A DNA stretch of 37,500 nucleotides, taken from Zygnema cylindricum. Its lineage: Eukaryota > Streptophyta > Zygnematophyceae > Zygnematales > Zygnemataceae. The notes beneath the pieces were generated by a model that saw only the letters and a list, made by a program, of their open reading frames with translations, was not told the origin of the DNA and made no database searches. The stretch lies in contig JBBHKE010003275.1 in assembly GCA_037447655.1 (NCBI GenBank), forward strand, positions 15,001 through 52,500. The letters run 5' to 3'. Shown here piece by piece: positions 1 through 11,221 of the stretch (position 1 is its first letter; each line of letters starts with the position of its first letter). The position numbers were made by a program, and so were the translations under genes.

Positions 1-244
1 GAAATGTCTGATCCCTCTAGGAAGAAAAACATACGCATAGTTTTGATTCATCCAGAACATATCTTTTTTTTTTACACCACACTATTTAAATGACAATGTT
101 CTTTTATCTTGTAAGGTCATTGGAAAAGAACCATAAAATGCGTAAATGATAAAACAAAATAGTTTAATGTTATTTAAGAATTTCGGAAAAAAAAAGGTAC
201 CTTAAATAACATTCATTTACAGTAACGACGATTCACGGTGTACA

Positions 245-464
245 GAACACTGCGAATTGATATTAGCGTAGAATTTTTTTTAGCCTATAAGAATAATCAT
301 CGTTATTAACGCTAATTGGGAATTTGAAAATTTTGAAAGAAATCATTTACTTTAATTAGAAATTAAGTTTTTTTAAATAGTATGGATAATTCTATTTGAG
401 AATTTGGGAAAAAATATGGGGGAACTAAATAAACGTTCAAAACGCTAATAATGATTCACAGTGT
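245..464. repeat. Short element with terminal inverted repeats, in copy L
   Basis: The left end reads acactgcgaattgatattag and the right end, at 453-464, reads gattcacagtgt, so the ends are imperfect inverted repeats. They match the ends of the roughly 0.5 kb elements at 28583-30828. Just upstream, at 230-242, another right end (gattcacggtgta) abuts head-on, so this is a nest of element ends. The counterpart is 26138-26360. No reading frame is present, so it would be a non-autonomous DNA element; target duplications are not recognisable. Confidence 0.6.
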
Positions 465-687
465 GAATCTTGCGTTTTTCGAGCTCCAAGGTCGGTTTCT
501 TGCATTATGAGATATCCACGTCAGCCCCCCACTATCATTTCGTTTTGCGATGCGCCGCGTTCTGCTGCCGTAAAAATGTATGTATATGTTTACGGTTTTT
601 TATTATTTTGTGTTTTTTTTATATAAAAACACCAAACCACACTCTAAAAAACCCGAAACGAGTAAACCCTAACCAAATACCCGGTAT

Positions 688-1009
688 GTATCTTGTTAGA
701 GGTGGACTTATGACGCATTTTGAATGGTGAAATGCAGGTTCACACGGTTAACCTCACAAAAGAAATTTGTAATATACCTTCACTGAATCTTTGTCGACTT
801 AAAACGTTTACAATCTACCTCGTCGAGGCTGAAAAAAAATTCACATAAGTATCTTGTCAGTGGTGGACTTATGGCGCATTCCGAATGGTGAAATGTGGGT
901 TCACACGGTTAACCACACAAATGAAACTTGTGACATACCTTCACTGTATCTCCGTCGACTTAAAACGTTTACAATCTACCTCGTCGAGGCTGTAAAGAAA
1001 ATCGCATAA
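688..1009. repeat. 161-bp tandem duplication in copy L
   Basis: Two units start with gtatcttgt at 688 and 849 and run to a terminal cataa. They share ggttcacacggttaacc and tcgacttaaaacgtttacaa. The right-hand repeat has only one such unit (26593-26753), so the duplication arose in L, or one unit was lost from R. Confidence 0.8.
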
Positions 1010-1283
1010 ACGGTATGCTATAATGTCCTGTAATGAATATGTACCAAATTGGAGACTAAGTACCTTGATTTTATATTCCAAATTTTTACACAGAATATTC
1101 AACCAATGAATGTTCGGTGAAGATTTCGCGAGATATTTGTTTCGTCCGGTAAAGATTTTGAACAGATTGCAGTAGAGGTTCACTAGAGTTTGAGGCTAGC
1201 TCTAAAATAAAATTAGTGAAAATTTTCCGTTCTACTTTTGGGGTTGTTCCAATGACAAAAAGTCGTCACTTTGTTCGTGACGT

Positions 1284-1540
1284 AGCAATAAATTGTTCGC
1301 ACAAGTACCCCCAATAACTCAAGTTTTTATTGCACAAACATATAAATAGTAATCTAATATAATTATTTTCTTCAAAAAAAATTAACCAAATATTAAGTTC
1401 TTCTCTCACGTTTGGTCCAACAAAGTCAAAAAAAAAAAACTTGAACTATTTTTTTTTTCTTTTCTTATCTTGGTCATGAAGTAAATAATATTTGTCATTA
1501 TTTTTTAAAATTTCGTTACCAAAATAACCTTTTATCGTCG
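1284..1540. other. AT-rich spacer, no gene seen
   Basis: It is rich in homopolymer A and T runs with no open frame of note and no recognisable LTR end. It lies between the end of repeat L and the start of the gag-like region. A 5' LTR for the gypsy relic would be expected around here, but nothing matches the 3' LTR at 23661-24600. Confidence 0.5.
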
Positions 1541-3690
1541 CTTTCTTGATCTAAGTTAGGGTTCCATTTCAAGTCAGTTCCACCTTCGGTTTCTATCACG
1601 CGATGGGAGGGGGAGAAGTCCGAGAGAAGGGAACTCCAAATATCGGATCCGGAGAGCAGGGTAGGCAAGAAACGTTTGTACAGTAAAAAGGGTCTCATAT
1701 GTCCAAGGAATCCGTCCTTGTGGCCTTTGTCTTTGATTCTCCGTCTTAGGAACCCATTTAGGTCACCCGCTCCTCCACCTTCCCATAGCGTGACTTCCGA
1801 TAAGTTCCCATCTTCCGCCGAGGCTGCGACAGCCCTGGCTGAGGAGAGGAAGAAGTCGTCTTCTACTGCTCGCAAGAAAGGGTTGGCATAAAAAACCATT
1901 CTCTGGTCACTTCCCAAATGTTGGTTTCCATACCCGGTCTAAGGATCCCAGGGCTGAAATCCCGATACATCCTGAGATTTTAACAGATCCTCGTCAGCCT
2001 GGTAGAGAGGAGCTCCCTGCCCTTCACAATCTGCATGAGTTAAAGTTAAAGAATGAGGTATTTCTGAGGGTAGCCCGCACAGATCGCGCTTAGGTAGCCC
2101 GGCCGGTGGGAGAGGTATTAGAGATTTTGAGCATTTCCTCAAAAAGAAGTTCTTCTCAGTCTATACCGGAACGACCTTCGAGGGTGCCAGCTTCACGCCC
2201 TCTGACCACTCAATCCCAAGATACTGCTACCAGTAGGCCATCCCGAGGCCGAATAACTTCTCGGATAAAGCAGGAGAAGACACCAACAAGAAGAGCTCTC
2301 AGGGGTCCCGAAAGGGGAAGAGATTTGACCACCGCGATAGTAAAGGGAGGCTTACACCGATTGTTCAGAAGTAAACATCCCTTCTCCCACCACAGTCGCA
2401 CCTAGTAGGCCTCTTTAATCAACACCAACCGTGGCGTTTGACCTCCAGAAGGGTTGTGGCGCACTAGATTTACCGATCTAGAGGATTCGGGTACGAGAAC
2501 AGATGATTCGTCAGAAAGGTTTTGGCCGACTAGACCTAACGACCTAGAAATCCTGGGTATTGGAATAGCCGATTTGACCAGGGTAGTCAGCAGAACTTAG
2601 AAACAAGTAAACATTTTGAAATCTCAGGGCCAGGCTACGGCCGGGGCCAGACCCGTCAATGTAGATTAGGAGGCTTTAGAGGTGGAAAAGCGGAATTTAC
2701 GGGAACAAGAATTCAATCTTATTCGGGAAGCTCGGCGTTGGTCAAGTGGGCTTTTCAGCGGGCAAAGTCCCATTTCTCCAAAGATAGGGCCGCATTTTGG
2801 AGCGTCAATTCAGGAAACCACTCCTATCTCAAAAACTCAACCAGACATTCCTCCTTCGAAAACTAGTTAGGATACTCCTCTTCAACGCGAAGGGGGGGGA
2901 ATTACTGGACCTAATGGGAAAGGTTTGGGTGCAGATCTACATCCTGAATTTGTTGCTTCTCCTCGGAAAGTGCCCACTTTTGTCTCGGTGGAATTCTCCT
3001 CGGCCGTCGAAGCTTTGGTGGAATTACGATCGGATGAAAAGGTTCACATTCCCTTAAGACCCTCCACTGCTCATTTTTCACCTCCTAGATAATCCCTTTA
3101 TTATCCCTCTTCTCCTCCTCCACTTCCTTTCTCTCAATCCCCGAAGCTCTAGCCGAACCCCAAGGACATTCCTAGAGCACTTTTCGTATCGGTGTCCCTT
3201 GTGACATCCGTCCTCCTTGAAACCTCTATTCCTATCTATTTTCCACCTCACCGTCGTTTCCCATCTTCCAACTCCGAACCTCAACCTTCATCCTGATCAG
3301 AGCGTACTGTTAGGGAACATACACTGTATCCCAGGCAAGGGGTACACCCTTTTGTTCGTCTTGGTCCTCTTGGGATACTCCGCCTAACAAGCCCGACCTC
3401 CAAATTCCACCCGTCAAGACAAGTCGTGGTCGTCCGGAACTGTTCGAACTAAAGGGATCAAGGACCACACCAGCTGGAACCACCGACCCTCCAGCCACAT
3501 TTTTAGCAGCATGAATTCCTCAGTAGGGGGGGGTCCACTTCGCGTAAGGCCGCACCTTCTACTGGAGAAGGAGGCTGTTCTAGTCCAGAGGACGAGGATC
3601 CAAGAGTCATCTCACCTGCTCAATTCGTCTACCAGGCCGCCCTCTCCACAATTCACAAATCTTGCAGAGGAGGAGAAGGATATGGGGAAC

Positions 3691-4625
3691 ATTAGGATTT
3701 TTACAAGGATAGCTCGGGGATCGTTTTCACTGATTTTGAATTCTTGTGGAAATCCTTCACCCAATCTGAGATCAACAAATATAGGGGAGGAGCCATTGCA
3801 AATGACTTCGAGGTGACCCTTTTTCCGATGATGGTGAATTACCTCTATGTTGGTGCTCTAGCAGACTACAAGGAGCGACAACGCCTCGTGATGGCTCTTA
3901 GCATCAAAATTTCAAACCCAACCCTCGAAGCGGCCGTTCTGCAAGCGGAAGCCAACTTGGCTGCCGCTACTGTCACTCCAATTGTTGCTACCTTCACGGA
4001 TGAAATGAATCTACAGAAATAAGGATGAGCTTATATCAACCAGTTGCAAGCAATTCAGGTCGCCCGGGTTGCGACTCGAATGGTCACAAATCCTACCCCT
4101 TGCACCACTCTTTTGGACATATCGAGACTCCTGTACACTAAAAGAAATGAGTCTCCCATAAGAGAATTCACGCAATTCCGATGTTTGAAGAATGAAATAC
4201 CTATACTCTCTTTAATCGACTCTCTAGCCTTTGTCAAAAAACCAAATTGTTAACTATTGACCTTCATGCTATAGCAACAAAATATTTTATAGATGTACGT
4301 AATTCCTTCGGGCCAACAGAGCAAACCGCTCTGGATAATTGGATTGCCGGTCAGGCCATTTATCATAGTAATCCCTGGGCAAAAGACATTCCTCTAGTGG
4401 CTACAAAATTGTACGACCATTTTGTCCACAGCGAGGCCCGGGAAAAAGCTGTCAAAGGCAAGAGCTAATTTCGCAAGGTTCGCCGAAAAAGCATCTTTGT
4501 ATCAGGAGGAACTAGCTGGTCTACAAGCTTTACGGAAGCTTAAAGGGAAGCAAGAGGCGGAAAAAGGGGCAGAACCAGCAATGGGGGCAGACAAAAAAGT
4601 ATTTCTCTACAACTATCTAAATTGA
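3691..4625 (+). pseudogene. gag-like core, frameshifted
   Basis: The longest protein-like stretch of the relic reads ...TDFEFLWKSFTQSEINKY... at about 3705-4019, then continues after a stop at 4020-4022 in overlapping segments 4044-4253, 4247-4468 and 4422-4625. It is alpha-helical in character, rich in Ala, Leu, Glu and Lys, and ends in a Lys/Glu-rich segment, as capsid-type Gag proteins do. At least three frame breaks separate the pieces. The assignment rests on position before a zinc knuckle and on composition, not on a recognised capsid motif. It could be another retroelement gag. Confidence 0.5.
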
Positions 4626-4924
4626 CAACAAGCAGGTCACAAGTGGAAACACTGTCCGAGGAAACTCAAACATGAATTGGCAATAAAGAGAACCGAATTT
4701 GAAAAAGAACGAGCGGAACGGACGCGGAAACAGCAAGAACGCAGACAACGAGGTGGAGAAGGAGATAAAACACCCTTCAATAAGGAGACATACTAACCTA
4801 CTCCCCGGTCTGAAACTGTCAAGATGTCTCAATCCCAGCTGAGACAAATCAAACTTCCAAAATTTGATGATGTTCAGATTTATCGAATGAGCTGAGGAGC
4901 AAATACAGCGTTGAAGGCTCCAAA

Positions 4925-4966
4925 TGTGAAGCTTATGGTTTTATGGGGCATAAAGAGGGGCAATGT
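4925..4966 (+). other. CCHC zinc knuckle with second Cys changed to Tyr
   Basis: The 14 codons read CEAYGFMGHKEGQC. Spacing fits C-x2-C-x4-H-x4-C exactly, with Tyr (TAT) where the second Cys (TGT) belongs, a single G to A change. Zinc knuckles of this form are the nucleic-acid-binding part of retroelement nucleocapsid. Together with the charged stretch before it, this is the best evidence that 1541-6269 is a gag relic. Confidence 0.7.
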
Positions 4967-6269
4967 TTCCACAAAAATGGGGTTGCAAAAAAATTATTCA
5001 GTATGTTTTATTCACTTGTGGAGGAGAAACTGCAGTAAATCCTCTTCCGCTCCAGCTCCTTTACCCATCAGGGTGTCCAACCATGGTAGAACCGAAAAGA
5101 GCCCCATTAGGTCAAGCAAGGCTCACCTCCAGAATATTATCCAGAAATAGAGTCTGTAATTGGCCGCAATGGCTACCGAATTGGCAGCCTTGCGTTTAGG
5201 ATCCTCCTCCCGGACCCGTGCTCTGACGGGCGCTCAGAAACTCCAACGCAAGACATAAGAGTTATAACAAAAGCTAACGGAGCTTAAACAATAAACCATG
5301 GCGGGTGAGGATAATAATGATGTTATGGGGTGGGATATGGAACCTCAAAAGGCTCACCTTGCACGCACCTTTATGTTCGGAGCCTGGAATGTGGGAGTGG
5401 GTAAAAATCGTCGGCATCTACATAATTCCACCTCAAAAAAAAGGAAAGATAAACAAGAAATAGACAAGAAGGACCACAACACGAAAGTGACTGGACCGCT
5501 ACTAGACCGCTATCGTTTACTCCCCGAGCAGTACTTCTAAACATTGATGTTGGTCTCGCCATAAAAGCAACACAACCGCCTCCACCCTCTCAAAATAAAT
5601 TGCCCTTCCGGTTTCGAACATTTTTAGGCGGATCAGCAAAAATAGTTGGAAAAGGAGGCCTTAGAAAGCAAAGCGATCAAGAGTGGTTTGAGAGATATCT
5701 CGCTGAACGACCTGATGACAACCCTCTCGGCACACCTCCGACAGCAAATACCGATTACGAAAGTGAAGAAGCAAGGGGGGAGATGCAAAGGAAATCGGAA
5801 AAACCAATGCCATCGCCTGGGCTTAACCTCCGTTCTCCAAACCAATAGTAATATTAGTCAGGCACATTATGCCCTACGCTCTCACTCACACGAAAACTTT
5901 GGCTTCATCTGATAATCCGCCCGAAGATATCCTCATTCAGGCCCTAGGGGAGGAAATCCATATAGGAAGAAAGAGAGTGGCTTTAGCAAATCCGGTCGGG
6001 ACAGTCATTCTCTCCTCCGAACCCAACACCCCTAATGTAGATAGGGATTACAACGCGTTATCAATGGCCTTATTCTCAATCGTTCAGAAATTTCAAACTC
6101 TATATATACAGAGACTATCAAGATGTCGTGGTTGATACTTGGGCTCTACCTAACCTAATCACCATCCAACTTTACAACAAATACCTAAAAAACTTTGGCC
6201 TAAAATTTGCCTGAGCGAAATTTGCCTTAGCACGATTAGCAGCGGAAGCCAGATTATTTACAGGATTAT

Positions 6270-7336
6270 TCCAACTCTCAGACCTCCATAAATCCTCAGA
6301 AAATACAGCTTGCAAGAAGCCTCTAGGATAACCCTGACCCCTTTGTGTTTCAGCAAGAATAAATTCCACCCTGGCTGACAGAAACTCTCACCACCTTGAC
6401 CCCTATAAAGGCAAGACTTCCCTAAGTTAATAGCAAAAAGAATCTCTGAATTTGCTCCCTTGAGCAGTAAGTTATAGAGGGTCAAAGTTGACCTTTTGTA
6501 CAGAAGCTCTCTCGGAGAGAGGGTCTTATCTACCAAATTTTTCTAAGTCCTATCTCTCTCAAAATCTCTATCTACTAATGTACGGCACCAATCATATTAC
6601 ACTGTCGTAAACAAAAGTACAGCTGCTAGTGTACTTTATGTACCAATATTGTACGATATAGCCTAAATGTCGACACATGTCATATCCGGATTCGGGCCCG
6701 TAATCCCCGGAGATGCCGTGATCAAATGTAATTGTGCCACGTGTCATCCAATGTGGCGATGACCACAAACCGCCGAGATTTTTTTTCGCGATCTCGGCAT
6801 TCTTCCTAGCCGTCCGATTGAATGCACATTTCAATCGTAGCCGTTATAAATACTTGCGCGGTATTTGTTTGGTTCAAAGAAAAAAATGCACGGTACTCGT
6901 TTCACATCTATACTGTAATCCGTACTTTTATATAAATGAATCTATGTATCCCGTAAACAGTTGTTGTTAAATGAATTATCCTACGTGGTAACATTTAAAT
7001 AAATAACAAACCCTATAGCATGTAACTTTAGTCCTAGACTTAATGGTTAAGTCTACCAGCTACCAGCGGCTTTATCGGACTGTAGGTGCCAGGATCAAAT
7101 CTTCGATTCAACATCTCCCTTTTAGTAAATAAACTACTTATCCGTAAATTAACTAATCTATTTCCCGTAAACCTCTAGATAGTCTAAGTAGCCATGGCTC
7201 TAGCTTCCTCTCCAACTTGTCAGTGACTGCAACAAGTGTGGGAGTTGGAGAGAGAAGTTAGAGGCAAACTACCTCGGCTTCTTTCTACATTTCATTTTAG
7301 ACCTAGAAAATACTAGAAGAACCATCAATTTCTACA
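6270..7336 (-). repeat. Copia-A left LTR (3' LTR of - strand element)
   Basis: It is about 1,067 bases. The - strand start TGTAGAAATT is preceded by a purine-rich tract (aaaataaggggag, 7337-7349), a normal polypurine tract for a 3' LTR. The other end reads GAGGTCTGAGAGTTGGA on the - strand, matching the ends GAGGTCCTAGAGTTGCA (11149 side) and GAGGTCTCAAAGTTGCA (14373 side). It is collinear with 14373-15280 plus 21262-21417, for example in tacggcaccaat and at the termini. Confidence 0.8.
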
Positions 7337-7399
7337 CTCCCCTTATTTTCTAGTCAAACTTTAATTTCAGACCACACTTTTCTCTGCAAAAAATTAGCT

Positions 7400-8640
7400 T
7401 AGGGGAAGGCACAGGTTTGATCATCATATCTGCTACCATCTCGTTATCTGGTCGGTACTCTAAAATGATTATTTTGTTTTCAACTTTCTCTCTAACAAAG
7501 CTGAGTCTAATGTCCATGTGTTTGGCTTTAAAATGATGTTAAGGATTGGCAGAAATATCGATTGCTGCCTGATTATCACAAAAACAATTATGCACACCAC
7601 TCTTAAGGTAACCAAGCTCACCAAGCAAAGACTTGACCCACATCAATTCTTTTACAGCATAGCAAGAGGCCGTACATTGAACCTCCATGGTGGACTGAGC
7701 GATAACCTTTTAATGTTTGCTACTCTATAAGCAAGCCCCATCACCTATATATAATACATATCCAGAAGTACATCTCCTCATTAGAGCATCACCATAACTG
7801 GCATCACTCCAAGTAGCGATGTCAGTATTCTCCACACCCGAATGCAACCATTGATCCCTAGTTCCTATCAAATATTTAAGGATTCTCTTAGCTGTATCCA
7901 AATCGTTTTTAGTGGGAGCATTTAGACTTCTACTTAGCACTCCTACACTTGCAGCTAAATTCGACCGGGTACATTTCATGAAATAGATTAGGCTTCCCAC
8001 TACTTACTTGTAACAAATAGTTTACATGAACTTTTGTTCTTCAACACTTAATTCCTCGTCTAAGACTATGACTCCTTCATCCTCACTCCCCTCACTTCTA
8101 TTCTTTAACCTCATTGGAGTTGTTTATCCATCTCAAATTTTTCGAACATGTTCCCTATTGCTTCGTTTTTAGTCAATCTTATAATCTTTCTTTCTCAGTC
8201 TCTTTCTACTTGAATTCCCAAAATATATTTTGCCTCCTCCATATCCTTCATTTCAAATCTCCCCTTAAGATCAGTTTTTAGTTTATTAATTTTTTCTATT
8301 GATTTTCTTAAAACAAGCAAATCATCAACATAAATTGTAATAAATATAACACCTTCCTCATTTTCAAAAACATAGATTGAGTGATCTAAGCTGATCCAAA
8401 TATATCCCTGGCCGTTATGAAACTTATCAAGATTCTCATTCTATTATCCAGGCGCTTGTTTCAAACGATAAAGAGATTTAATCAGCCGGCATACCTTACT
8501 CTCCTCTCGTTCCTCCACAAATCCTTCGGGTTGTTGCATGAAGATCTCCTCTTCCAATTCTCCATGCAAAAATGTTGTCTTGATGTCCAACTGGTGCACC
8601 TCTAAGTCTCCGCTGCTGCCAGACTGAGAAATATGCGGAC
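7400..8640 (-). pseudogene. Copia-A RNase H and RT fragments (- strand)
   Basis: Read on the - strand. 7725-8000 gives MGSLIYFMKCTRSNL... and RRCTSGYVLY, the RT/RNase H boundary region typical of plant copia pol. YVDDLL, the RT catalytic motif with both Asp, is at 8315-8332. Further upstream in pol, about 8500-8600, pieces resemble the GELEEEIFMQQPEGF region. Stops and frame changes separate the parts. In life these would copy the RNA to DNA inside a virus-like particle. The catalytic YVDD is kept but the frame is dead. Confidence 0.8.
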
Positions 8641-8899
8641 GGAGGGAAATCTGACTACCGGGGCAAAGGTTTCTTCGTAGTCGATTCCTTCTTTATGTGT
8701 AAATCCTTTTGCCACTCAAAGTCATTGGAATTATTTGATTCAAATCTGATGTTTATTGACTTTGTATACTTGAAGGGATCCACAGAATTTCCTTCATCCA
8801 TAACTACTAGATGCTTTACTAAGATTATATCTTCCCTTTTTAGATCATAAACTTTATATCTTTTAACATCCTCATCATATCCTAATAAGTATCCCGGTT

Positions 8900-9643
8900 T
8901 TCCTTTAGGATCTAGCTTCTAATTATACCGATCTGTATCTAAACCGATTACTTGACTCCCGAACACCTTTAAGTGAGATATGTCTTGTTTTTGGTCCACC
9001 TCATAAAATGTTCGTTTTATAAAGAAGTAGAACTCTATTTTTGAGGTAATTAGCATAGTTCATTGCTTCTGCCCAAAACCATTTTCCTATCTTCATCTGA
9101 CAACATACTTCTACTATCATTTAGTATCCTATTTAATGTTTCATCTACCCCATTCTGTTCCGGGTTTTATGGAACTGTCTTTTAGAGTTCGACTCCATCT
9201 TCCCCCGGAAAATCCTCAAAATAGTTAGAAGTATACTCTCCACCATTGTCACTCCTTACCCTCTTGAATGAGGTTTCATAGAGTTTTTCGCTCCATGCTT
9301 TATATTGTCTAAAACAATCCTGAGCGTTTGACTTGTTTTTCAAAAAATACACCCTAGATTATTGAGACCATTCATCGGTGATAGTCACCATAAATCTCTT
9401 CCCCCCGGGTGATGGCACTCTGGCTGGCCCCCAAATATCTGTGTGTACTAAATCTAGAATCTTTTCTCCCTTATAGGTGGCAGTTTTTGGGAAGGGTAAT
9501 TTGTGTGCTTTACCTTGAGCACATCCACAACAATCTCTTAGATTCTCACTATCACCGAACTGAATTCCTTCCACCACTCCCGTCTTTTTTATCACTCTTA
9601 ACTTATCTAGATTCATTTGCTCGAGCCTCTTATGCCACATCAT
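8900..9643 (-). pseudogene. Copia-A GAG-pre-integrase and integrase fragments
   Basis: The stretch 9359-9643 reads MMWHKRLEQMNLDKL..., then CCGCAQGKAHKLPFP and HTDIWGPARVPSPGGKRF on the - strand. These are the zinc-binding GAG-pre-integrase segment followed by the start of the integrase core, whose first Asp lies in HTDIWGP. Lower coordinates (about 9130-9300) give RVRSDNGGEYTSNYF with the second Asp, then the NGV...NR region where the third acidic residue sits. The frame is broken at the end of 9359-9643 (TDEWSQ then stop) and again several times below. Confidence 0.8.
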
Positions 9644-9678
9644 TATATCATGAACACTAGCATAATAAGGTTTTTCTA

Positions 9679-10060
9679 TTAATTGCTTAAAATTAGCCTG
9701 AACATCCCTTGGCTTCCTTTTTTAGCAGTGAAATATACTTCCTCCTCAAAACTTGCAGTAAAGACTCCTTTCCTAATGGTAGTATCAAAACCCTTATCAT
9801 CTAATATAGACGTAGAGATGAGGTTTTTGTTCAGCTCTGGAATAAACAATACATTGGAGAATGTAATTATGGATGTCTTTCCTTCTTCTAACAATTTTAA
9901 ATCTACCGATCCTACAAGAGTAGTAATAACTATCCTCCCATCCCCGTACTATATTTCTACGGTGGGAATCTTTCTTATCTTAGTGAACAGGTGTTTATTT
10001 TTACACATGTGCATGGAGGCAGCTGAATTTACAATCCAGCCTGCTTCACCTTTAATCCAC
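9679..10060 (-). pseudogene. Copia-A protease fragment, catalytic Asp lost
   Basis: On the - strand the piece at 10008-10045 reads GWIVNSAASMHMC, where active relatives have DSGAS. The catalytic Asp is Asn and the Gly is Ala, so it cannot be an active aspartic protease. It continues to 9679-9894: TSIITFSNVLFIPELNKNL, the hydrophobic C-terminal half of copia protease. The copy at 13617-13918 keeps DSGAS. A third fragment of the same region lies at 24919-25145. Confidence 0.8.
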
Positions 10061-10236
10061 CGAAAGCACATTTTTGCTTTCGTGGAATTTCTACCTCATT
10101 TGTCGCTTCCAACTCCTCATCCAATAGGAGCTCATCGTCCTCTTCTTCAGATTCCACCTCATTTATCTGTGTAACAAGGGTCTTTTTCTTTCCTCTCAGG
10201 GTTCACCAGTTTGCCCCTCCTTTAACCGAAGCTCGG

Positions 10237-11168
10237 TTAGCTTAGTTCACTCCGCCATAAAGTGCCCTGGGATCTTACATAAATGACATAAACCCTTGGG
10301 AGCCCTTGGTCCAAACTCGTCAGTCTGATTTTTTTGCTCCCCCCCTCCGTAATTTCTGACCGGTCTCTCGGAATCGTTGTTCTTCCAATCGATCCCAGCT
10401 GCCAAGGCCTGCCCACTCTTTCCTCCCATTTGGATCTCAATCGAATTCTCCCGAACGACAATCATTCCTACCACTGAGTTCTATATCCACCTTAAGTCCG
10501 TCAAGTCCTACACACAGTTGACTATGTTCTCAAACTCATTGGGTAACTTCATCAGTAAACAGTTAACCTTTTCCTTTTCACTAAATTTTTTTCCAACTCT
10601 CTCTAGCTCCATGAAAAGTGTAGCAAGCTCATTGCAAAAATCCAACATCTTCCCCCCTTTGTATACATACTCCTTAATTTTCTGATCAACCAACTGTTGT
10701 TGCTCAATCGTACCACTTTGATACATCTCTATGAGAGACGTTCGAAGATCGAATGCCCTTTCTACTTGCAAATGAGGAAATGGAAGCCATTGAGTAAGAT
10801 GCCGGAGGATGAAGTGCTTTGCTGCCATATTGTTGAAGTCCTACGTATCAGTATCATTCTCCTTGTTCCTCAGAATAGGTGACAGGAATACCGAACCAAT
10901 TGCTATTGGTGTGGTCATCTCCTTCTCTTTTCCTTTGTCCACCACCTCCCCTTCATTTGGCTCCTCCGTTGAAGATGAATCTGCTTCCTCTAAACCCTGG
11001 AGGGATTCAAAGTCTTGATAGACGCCCCACTCGTCCACTCACTATCCCCCAAAACGTTTTCTCGCATAAAACTACAGTCATCATACTTTCCCACTATATG
11101 AACCGAGTTCCATTAAAGATAGGTACTCTAGAGGGTGGGCTCATAACTTGCAACTCTAGGACCTCCAT
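10237..11168 (-). pseudogene. Copia-A gag, start in LTR and reads through the PBS
   Basis: An ATG at 11166-11168, inside the LTR end, opens MEVLELQVMSPPSRVPIF on the - strand, passing through the primer-binding site. A stop follows shortly after, then fragments continue: a Ser/Glu-rich linker (10841-11038), a helical capsid part AFDLRTSLIEMYQ...KLPNEFENIVN (10508-10800, the copia UBN2/gag_pre region by style) and a zinc knuckle at about 10250-10300, CHLCKIPGHFMAE followed by TGA where the last Cys codon belongs. The other copy (13617-13918) has ...HYIAECTKLTEL, confirming that this Cys was lost to a stop. Confidence 0.75.
11134..11147 (-). other. Copia-A primer-binding site (half-tRNA iMet type)
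   Basis: The + strand reads ggtgggctcataac, matching 13 of 14 bases of the anticodon arm of plant initiator tRNA-Met (GGTGGGCCCATAAC). It lies one base from the LTR end at 11149. Priming from a cleaved half of iMet tRNA is known for Drosophila copia and yeast Ty5. Confidence 0.7.
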
Positions 11169-11221
11169 AGATCCTCAGAATGGTTAGCTTGCAAGAAGCC
11201 TCTAGGATAACCTTGACCCCT
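11149..11221 (-). repeat. Copia-A LTR end fragment
   Basis: About 73 bases match the inner end of the copia-A LTR: tgcaactctaggacctcc and gcaagaagcctctaggataa, compare 6270-6345 and 14373-14450. It stops at cctttgag, where + strand integrase sequence begins (gag aaa tta, Glu-Lys-Leu). The shared gag bases suggest a microhomology join. Confidence 0.8.

Larger units (their letters stand above)
1..1283. repeat. AT-rich long repeat, copy L (cut by window start)
   Basis: This AT-rich stretch is collinear with 25361-27027 in the same orientation. Both contain the phrase tcattggaaaagaacc, a short element with terminal inverted repeats, a block beginning gtatcttgt, and the same right end, gtcactttgttcgtgacg, after which they diverge (1283 here, 27027 there). 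Relative to the right copy, L lacks about 570 bases after position 70 and has an extra 161-base duplication. No coding frame is convincing. It is a diverged interspersed repeat of unknown class; the left end lies outside the window. Confidence 0.8.
1541..6269 (+). mobile_element. Ty3/gypsy-type relic, gag side (split element)
   Basis: This GC-richer block differs sharply in composition from its AT-rich flank and carries many short + strand open segments that pass from frame to frame. It has a Pro/Ser/Arg-rich start (1560-3300), a gag-like core (3690-4625), a charged Glu/Lys/Arg stretch (4640-4795) and a mutated zinc knuckle (4925-4966). The part from 5300 to 6269 is open in pieces but no protease or RT motif is visible. 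Strand and order fit the gypsy pol at 21418-23660, so I infer one element split by copia-A. RT core sequence is missing from both sides, so a deletion must also have occurred. The 5' LTR is not seen. Confidence 0.6.

Noticed and set aside
664-672. Telomere-like aaaccctaa in repeat L
   Set aside because: A single unit only; not an interstitial telomere array.
1516-1917. 133-codon - strand frame
   Set aside because: It is antisense to the gag-like region, which has the better continuity over several kb on the + strand.
9683-10174. 163-codon + strand frame
   Set aside because: It is the exact complement of copia-A protease/gag, whose - strand motifs are clear.
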